From: Tissierella praeacuta_A
GTDB lineage: Bacteria > Bacillota > Clostridia > Tissierellales > Tissierellaceae
DNA: 44,031 nucleotides
Assembly (NCBI RefSeq): GCF_040396155.1
Contig: NZ_JBEBOY010000024.1
Location: 1-44,031, forward strand
Direction: 5' to 3'
Shown here: positions 39,603 through 44,031 of the stretch, piece by piece
Numbering within the stretch: position 1 is the first letter of the stretch
Layout: every line of letters begins with the position of its first letter
Made by a program: the position numbers and the translations under genes
The notes under the pieces: model-generated
Told to the model about the DNA's origin: nothing
Seen by the model: only the letters and a program-made list of their open reading frames with translations
The model's database searches: none

Positions 39603-40175
39603 TTACTTTCCATCTTCAACATATTCATTTAATGGCTTTACAAAGTATCTCACTGGTGGTAATTCATTACCTGTTATAAATCCTGCCGGAGCATTGATTA
39701 CATCAACAATTCTATGAATCATCAGGAAACAAATCATTTCCCTATTTTTGATATGTGAATTTGAAATATATACATCTGCTTCACAATATATTACCCAGTC
39801 ATTTGTGTCAACTTCGTCTTTAGATATAATTCTATCTAAAGTCTTTGAGTAAATATCTCCGTTATAAAGTATAGGTTTGTATATCTGAACTTACTTTTTT
39901 ACTGTAAGACCTAATTTCGCACATAACCAGCTATTAACATTCCACATAGGTACCGGCTTAAACTCTCCTCTTTCTATTAAATTCTTAAGCTCTTCTTCAT
40001 TCAGTCTGTTGGGAACGGCAATTTCCTTTTCAAATTTTTCCTGTGAATATCCAGCTCCATGATGTTCAGCAAGGGCTATTCCATAATCCTCTACATTATA
40101 GCTGGCACTTCCTATAATTTTAGTGATCTTATGAGCACTTTCTGCTGTAGCCGCCACCAAATGGCAATAAGATAA
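39603..40175 (-). pseudogene. Diaminopentanoate dehydrogenase/DapB-like C-terminal domain, broken
   Basis: Two in-frame pieces separated by one TAA (at 39891-39893): VDLSYCHLVAATAESAHKIT, SASYNVEDYGIALAEHHGAG and WNVNSWLCAKLGLTVKK, then VQIYKPILYNGDIYSKTLDR and APAGFITGNELPPVRYFVKP to 39603. V-E-D-Y-G-x-x-L-A-E-x-H-G-x-G and A-P-A-G-x-x-x are typical of the C-terminal domain of 2,4-diaminopentanoate dehydrogenase and related DapB-like proteins. A frameshift also separates it from LTMG-like sequence at the end of the upstream ORF. The 90-residue frame 39891-40160 is its longest open piece. Confidence 0.6.
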
Positions 40176-40176
40176 A

Positions 40177-40569
40177 TCAACCCATTAATGTACAATTATT
40201 TTTCTTAGCCAACTCATCCAATTTTTTAGTGATATTTGGTGAAGAACTCCATGGATACAGTGCTTCATCACATGTGGTTACTACGTTTACACCATTTTCA
40301 AAAACATAACTCATTGGTTTTACTGTATCTTCTGATATATCCCATAGTATTTCATCAGAAGTCAAAAGAAATATGACGGCAATGTATCTTGGAGATATAT
40401 CATAAATATCAAGGTCTTGTTCATAAATCACACGATAGAATCTTTCCTTATGATTAAGATTTAAAAATATTTCTCCTTTAAAGTTGTTTGTGAGAAGTTT
40501 TAGCCTATTTTTCAATGAATGATTTTTTATTTTTCCAAAGCAGTATCTGATCAAATCCTTATATTCCAT
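40177..40569 (-). CDS. Chimeric ORF: DUF6075-like part joined to DapB-like N-terminal piece
   Basis: 130 residues. The first 80 (FLNLNHKERFYRVIYEQDLD, then ISPRYIAVIFLLTSDEILW) look like the DUF6075 family, small proteins often on clostridial mobile elements. From about 82 it changes to KPMSYVFENGVNVVTTCDEA followed by LYPWSSSPNITKKLDELAKK, the middle of the Rossmann domain of diaminopentanoate dehydrogenase-like proteins. The nucleotide-binding loop is absent. So a deletion fused two genes here, and the rest of the second gene follows in another frame. Likely non-functional. Confidence 0.55.
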   Translation of the reverse strand: MEYKDLIRYCFGKIKNHSLKNRLKLLTNNFKGEIFLNLNHKERFYRVIYEQDLDIYDISPRYIAVIFLLTSDEILWDISEDTVKPMSYVFENGVNVVTTCDEALYPWSSSPNITKKLDELAKKNNCTLMG

Positions 40570-40580
40570 TTCATAAACAT

Positions 40581-40787
40581 TTAGCTTTTCATCAAAAAAA
40601 TACCTTCACAAGTAGCACATCCATTCCTGACATTAACCACATTGCAATTACAGTCTTTAACACCTCCTTCACAATTAAAATAGTTGTTAATGATTATGCC
40701 GCTTCTCCTTGGTTCAAAATTAGGCACTAGCATCATCAATTGTTCTATCCCTTCCAGTGATGTATCATACATAAATAATTTTGACAT
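40581..40787 (-). CDS. Small cysteine-containing protein, hypothetical
   Basis: 68 residues: MYDTSLEGIEQLMMLVPNFE then NCEGGVKDCNCNVVNVRNGC and an end ATCEGIFLMKS. Five cysteines suggest metal or disulfide binding. I do not know the family; similar short proteins occur next to DUF6075-like genes on clostridial mobile DNA as far as I recall, which I cannot verify. It lies 11 bases upstream of the chimeric ORF and likely shares its mRNA. Confidence 0.5.
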   Translation of the reverse strand: MSKLFMYDTSLEGIEQLMMLVPNFEPRRSGIIINNYFNCEGGVKDCNCNVVNVRNGCATCEGIFLMKS

Positions 40788-40822
40788 TGTTCTAAATCCT
40801 TTCGAATTTATTTTTGGATACC

Positions 40823-40878
40823 AAAAAGAGGCTAAGTCTATTTGGTCTTTAAACTGACCTGCAAACTTAACCCCTCTT
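40823..40878. repeat. Interspersed hairpin repeat, full copy
   Basis: AAAAAGAGGCTAAGTCTATT at the left and ACTTAACCCCTCTT at the right form an imperfect stem around GGTC…GACC. Other copies are at 25658-25710 (whole), 7761-7778 and 38174-38220 (halves). It may be a terminator tail left by one IS family. Confidence 0.65.
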
Positions 40879-41036
40879 ATTTTCTCTATTTAGTTTTCAG
40901 AACAACACACTAAGGAATTTTATATCTTAGTACATTTATAGTTCACCTTTATTTAATTTATATATATAATATTTGACCTGTTTCTAATGTGTAAGATGAA
41001 CAAAATATTAAATGATGTATAACTATTGGGTATTAT

Positions 41037-41570
41037 TTATTTTTGTTTCTTATTGTTTTTTATATATTCTAATTTCTCCAAAAGTTCCTTTTTAATCTCT
41101 TGAGTTAAGTATCTTGTCGGAACAATATGTGCAGTAAATCCACTTAAATAAATGAGTATCATATCATCATAGATTTTTATATCTTTTATACCTTCTTTTG
41201 ATGTTATTTCAGTAGAGTGTTCATTAATAACTTTTATATCATTTTCTTCTATTATCATGGTATTTTGGCATATCATAGATGAATTATCTCCATCTTTAAG
41301 CATATCTTTAGCAGATTTTTTTATTAACTTTTCATATGTCTTAGGAAACCTTATTATCCATATTATCATAAATAATATTGCAATAATACCCCAATAAAGT
41401 TTAGGTTGTTTATGTAAACTAGGACCTGTAAAAAATATCACTACTCCACATAAAATAGGAATCCAATATTTCAACATATTATATGTCTTTTTATGAGATC
41501 TTGAATTCTTAGCATGATATATATTGAATTTTATATAATCCTCTTCTGTTACCTCGTACTTTAGCTCCAT
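41037..41570 (-). CDS. YcxB-family membrane protein
   Basis: 177 residues. After an N-terminal MELKYEVTEEDYIKFNIYHA (typical YcxB start) come two membrane helices (about 33-50 and 57-75) in a hairpin, then a soluble C-terminal domain of about 90 residues with IEENDIKVINEHSTEITSKE, YDDMILIYLSGFTAHIVPTR and a basic end. The function of the family is unknown. AGGAATATT precedes ATG. Read alone. Confidence 0.85.
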   Translation of the reverse strand: MELKYEVTEEDYIKFNIYHAKNSRSHKKTYNMLKYWIPILCGVVIFFTGPSLHKQPKLYWGIIAILFMIIWIIRFPKTYEKLIKKSAKDMLKDGDNSSMICQNTMIIEENDIKVINEHSTEITSKEGIKDIKIYDDMILIYLSGFTAHIVPTRYLTQEIKKELLEKLEYIKNNKKQK

Positions 41571-41615
41571 AATATTCCTCCATCTTTCTGCGTATTAATA
41601 AGAATATTTTTATAT

Positions 41616-41725
41616 CTATAACTTCAATATCATTGAATATTCTTTATTTGCTTTTTCTTCTTTAACTTTAAAGCTATGCTTCTTATATAGATTTATAGCC
41701 TTTAAATTTTTAGAATAAACGTTAA
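41616..41725 (-). pseudogene. GNAT acetyltransferase, C-terminal remnant
   Basis: INVYSKNLKAINLYKKHSFK then VKEEKANKEYSMILKL-stop is the last part of a GNAT (N-x-x-A-x-x-x-Y-x-x-x-G-F). An in-frame stop lies just before it. No upstream domain. Confidence 0.6.
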
Positions 41726-41793
41726 TTTAAAATCGAATAGCCTTCTTTACATCTTTCGAGCAAAATCAGCATTGCAGTTTTCAATAAAAAACC

Positions 41794-41830
41794 CCTTTCA
41801 TTTGTTCTTACTCTATCAACGAATGAAAGG
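41794..41830 (-). terminator. Terminator of the sigma/anti-sigma operon
   Basis: CCTTTCATT and AATGAAAGG form a 9-base stem 30 bases after the anti-sigma gene, with a run of A on the plus strand (T on the transcript). Confidence 0.7.
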
Positions 41831-41860
41831 AGCCTTTTGTGACACTTAATTTAAATATAT

Positions 41861-42547
41861 TTATTTTTTATCTATTATACTCTCTGCCATCTTTAACAAC
41901 TCATTTTTATCGTATTCTGAAATGATTGTATATGTATAATTATCATCATACCAATATATTTGGTTTACATTTTTATTGGTAAAATAAATAATTTTTTGTT
42001 CTCCTATAAACTTCTCTTCTACTTCTATTCCTTCTGTATCAGTTATAATAGCATTCACCATAATCTTAGCTTGTTCAAACATAATTTCAATGCCATTACC
42101 ATTTTCCCAATAAGCAAATTGTTCATAAGAGTTAATTTCATGCTCTACAATTTTAAAATCATCTGGGATAAACGTTGGATTTATTGGTATCAATTTTACA
42201 TCATCTATATTCTCTTTATTCTTAAAAATTATTGATGTGAATTCTTCCCACACTTCTTTAATTACTTCAAAAAATTTAGTCCTATATGCTTCCACACTCA
42301 TTGTTGTAGTAAATACTATAGATATGATTACTAAAAATATAATTGCAACTCTTTTACCATGATTTACGAAAGATTTCATGAAGGGAGATCTCTTTTGTTG
42401 TTGTATCAATTTATTCATCTTTCTTTGAAATCTCTTTGAGAAGTTATAAGATAATTCTTCTTCCTTAGGCAAACTGTCAAGCATTATATTTTCTGCACTT
42501 TTAACATATGTATATAGAAAATCATCATCAATTACATATTTACTCAT
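41861..42547 (-). CDS. DUF4367-type anti-sigma factor, membrane anchored
   Basis: 228 residues from ATG 42547. An N-terminal cytosolic part of 60 residues, one membrane helix (about 66-84, VAIIFLVIISIVFTTTM), and an extracellular DUF4367 domain: NPTFIPDDFKIVEHEINSYE, FAYWENGNGIEIMFEQAK, IIYFTNKNVNQIYWYDDNYT. Its start overlaps the sigma gene stop by 8 bases (ATGAGTAA), so the two are coupled. By analogy with other ECF pairs, the cytosolic part should hold the sigma factor until an envelope signal arrives. An ATG at 42559 is open but less likely. Confidence 0.85.
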   Translation of the reverse strand: MSKYVIDDDFLYTYVKSAENIMLDSLPKEEELSYNFSKRFQRKMNKLIQQQKRSPFMKSFVNHGKRVAIIFLVIISIVFTTTMSVEAYRTKFFEVIKEVWEEFTSIIFKNKENIDDVKLIPINPTFIPDDFKIVEHEINSYEQFAYWENGNGIEIMFEQAKIMVNAIITDTEGIEVEEKFIGEQKIIYFTNKNVNQIYWYDDNYTYTIISEYDKNELLKMAESIIDKK

Positions 42548-43079
42548 AAGCCTTCTCACTCCCTTCTTCTAATATTTTTTCTAGTCTTTTTCTCCCTCTC
42601 ACTAACCTTTGTCTTACATTTTCTTCAGATATACTCAAAATCTCTGAAACTTCTTTATTATTGTATCCTTGAGAATATTTTAATCTTAAAACAGCGGAGT
42701 AATTTATAGGAAGTTTTAATATAGCTTCTTCTATATCATTTGTTATTAAATTACTCTTACTTTTTATATCTTCTATATAAATCGCCACCTCTTCAAAAGA
42801 TATACTATCTTCACGTTTTCGTTTACGATAAAAATCAATTGCTATATTCTCTACTATAACAACGATGAATCTTTTGGTTTTGTGACAATCAATTTTACCT
42901 ACTTTAGATAAATTATCAACAATTCTTAAAAATGCCTGATGAACAACATCCTCTGATAAATATTTATCTTTAAGTATCCTATTGGCAACATAAAACATTG
43001 TTTGTTTATATGTGATATATAGCTGCTCAAATTTACTTTTATCCTCTTCTAACTCAATCATAGATAAATAAATCAGCAT
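42540..43079 (-). CDS. ECF-type RNA polymerase sigma factor
   Basis: 179 residues. Region 2: LYITYKQTMFYVANRILKDK, then YLSEDVVHQAFLRIVDNL and TKRFIVVIVENIAIDFYRKR. Region 4: ILKLPINYSAVLRLKYSQGY, then NNKEVSEILSISEENVRQRL followed by VRGRKRL. No other domains. ATG 43079 follows GGGGGTGAATCTT; the longer open frame from 43133 lacks a site. It forms a two-gene unit with the DUF4367 anti-sigma. The regulated genes are not in view except perhaps the operon itself. Confidence 0.9.
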   Translation of the reverse strand: MLIYLSMIELEEDKSKFEQLYITYKQTMFYVANRILKDKYLSEDVVHQAFLRIVDNLSKVGKIDCHKTKRFIVVIVENIAIDFYRKRKREDSISFEEVAIYIEDIKSKSNLITNDIEEAILKLPINYSAVLRLKYSQGYNNKEVSEILSISEENVRQRLVRGRKRLEKILEEGSEKAYE

Positions 43080-43512
43080 AAGATTCACCCCCATTTTTAA
43101 CCCTAGTTTTTCTATCCCTACTTTATTTATCACCCAAATTATCCAATGTCATCTATAAATCACTCTATTTTTAAGGGCCAAAAAATGGTATTTTTTCACC
43201 GATTTTCGTCCTCCAACCGCTATATGTTGTGGTTAAATCCTATCATTTCTCCTTCAAACCACAATACCTCATCATTATTATACTCTCAACGCGCCTTTTC
43301 TTCCACTTGATATACTCCTTAACATCAGTCCGTACGCTCAATAACATAGCTTTTACCTACAGCACCTATAAGTATTTTGTAACCTACACCTGTATGTCGA
43401 TCGCGGAAGACCTACTTCCATCTCTCAGAAAGCATTGCTTTCAGTTACAATAATTCTTTTCGTATCCTTTAGCATTCAGGACACACTATGAGCTAAACTA
43501 TTCATATCCATT
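43080..43512 (-). mobile_element. IS200/IS605-like TnpA start, degenerate, in a gene-free stretch
   Basis: At 43511 (minus strand) AGGAGGTATCCAAA precedes ATG and MDMNSLAHS, the invariable start of IS200-type Y1 transposases (M-D-x-N-S-L-A-H). The frame is lost at once, and the next 240 bases give only broken frames; no H-U-H or catalytic Tyr can be found. 43080-43260 is the upstream region of the sigma operon, with an AAAAAAT-GGT-ATTTTTT dyad near 43183-43199. Confidence 0.4.
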
Positions 43513-43648
43513 TTGGATACCTCCTATGTATTTTGTGGTTGGCAAACCTACAATTATTATATCATAGGCGATTTTTTACTTGAAGCTAAAGCTAACTGAG
43601 GACACACCAGCGCAGCCAGTAATTTATTTTTATGTTCATACAATAATT

Positions 43649-43681
43649 CCATAACATTCCAATACAATTGAAAAGTTATGG
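43649..43681 (-). terminator. Hairpin after the C-terminal module fragment
   Basis: CCATAAC and GTTATGG form a 7-base stem at the 3' side of the 43689-43976 fragment. It could be that unit's terminator, though the T run is weak. Confidence 0.4.
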
Positions 43682-43688
43682 CATTATA

Positions 43689-43976
43689 TTATCTTATTTT
43701 TATTTTAAATACATTTTCTTTATTACCAACAAATACTATGAAACCATTCTCTGGTAATCTACTCTTATCTTCTTCCATCACAGAATTTAATATTATACAT
43801 TGTCCATTTTCATCATACACTGCAAAATTTCCATCCTTTGGTGATTCAACCTCAATCATTTTATTTTTACTTTTTTCGTCTATCTTAAACCATTCTGCAT
43901 ATCCATTTTCTTTTATTTCCACTAAATCTATATCATTTCCTATAGGCTCTATGAAATCTTCTTTGATAAAAGTCAT
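43689..43976 (-). pseudogene. C-terminal module of a serine-hydrolase paralogue
   Basis: 95 residues homologous to the last 95 of the 27962-30043 lipoprotein: GYAEWFKIDEKSKNKMIEVE, GNFAVYDENGQCIILNS and RLPENGFIVFVGNKENVFKI match GYAVWHKIPKELANKTLTVK, AAYTIYNSEGNCINSS and VLPEGGTIVFAGDIGSQFEL. The catalytic domain is missing; ATG 43976 has no proper ribosome binding site and the sequence upstream to the window edge is unrelated. Either a gene remnant or a part cut by a mobile element. Confidence 0.72.
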
Positions 43977-44031
43977 ATTGGACTTGTGTCAATAGCTTAG
44001 ACACAAAAAGTTTAACTTTCTATGCCGCCAC

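Noticed and set aside
1..44031. CRISPR array, tRNA, rRNA or riboswitch
   Set aside because: I saw no regularly spaced repeats, no tRNA-like cloverleaf with a CCA-type end, and no conserved T-box, TPP, SAM or purine riboswitch core sequence.

Overview
AT-rich Bacillota DNA, most like a Clostridia chromosome. The signs are strong AGGAGG-type ribosome binding sites, A/T-biased codons, many one- and two-gene units with their own regulators, an acidic cytosolic chemoreceptor, and a FosX/Vat/Cat/ANT gene repertoire. I see no rRNA, tRNA, CRISPR array, phage module or conjugation module. Species cannot be set from the window.

Layout. Positions 1-9300 hold single-gene stress and resistance units, mostly on the minus strand: a Vat-like streptogramin acetyltransferase, two GNATs, a damaged aminoglycoside 6-adenylyltransferase-like gene, a transglutaminase-like protein with an AraC regulator, a SAM methyltransferase, an SDR/RmlD-like protein, a VOC-like protein, and fosX sitting inside the wreck of a tetR gene. 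9500-12200 is a ROK regulator followed by a broken MFS gene joined to a 5'-truncated PHP phosphoesterase. 12.4-14.7 kb has an AAA ATPase and a CZB-type chemoreceptor that has lost a standard start codon. 14.9-18.1 kb is a Zn/Cd/Pb resistance cluster: an arsR pseudogene, an intact arsR, a P1B ATPase and a separate HMA metallochaperone. 18.3-22.8 kb has AraC, an AadA/ANT(9)-like nucleotidyltransferase, gene remnants, a GNAT and a TetR with tandem operators. 23.4-27.7 kb has an odd 2-hydroxyacid-dehydrogenase-like gene with an Lrp regulator, two flavodoxin-fold oxidoreductases with an ArsR-type regulator, and an Rrf2 stub. 27.9-32 kb is a two-component system next to a large lipoprotein serine hydrolase. 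32.6-36.5 kb has GNAT/TetR, an ATPase, a small inverted-repeat element holding a deleted copy of the nucleotidyltransferase gene, and a cat gene with what looks like a complete translational attenuator. 37-44 kb has RidA, nested IS3-family remnants, an NmrA-like oxidoreductase, a chimeric dehydrogenase pseudogene, YcxB, an ECF sigma/DUF4367 anti-sigma pair, an IS200-like start, and a second, truncated copy of the serine-hydrolase C-terminal domain.

How it fits together. The window reads as a hotspot where small resistance and detoxification genes arrive, duplicate and decay. At least fifteen gene fragments can be recognised. Several have diverged or deleted counterparts elsewhere in the window (tetR, the nucleotidyltransferase gene, a GNAT, vat, the serine-hydrolase tail), which points to local duplication followed by deletion. 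I do not see one large new multi-gene system. The most informative local structures are the cat leader-peptide attenuator, the fosX-in-tetR capture with its two operators, the inverted-repeat element around the deleted nucleotidyltransferase copy, and the dehydrogenase-like protein without its catalytic residues.
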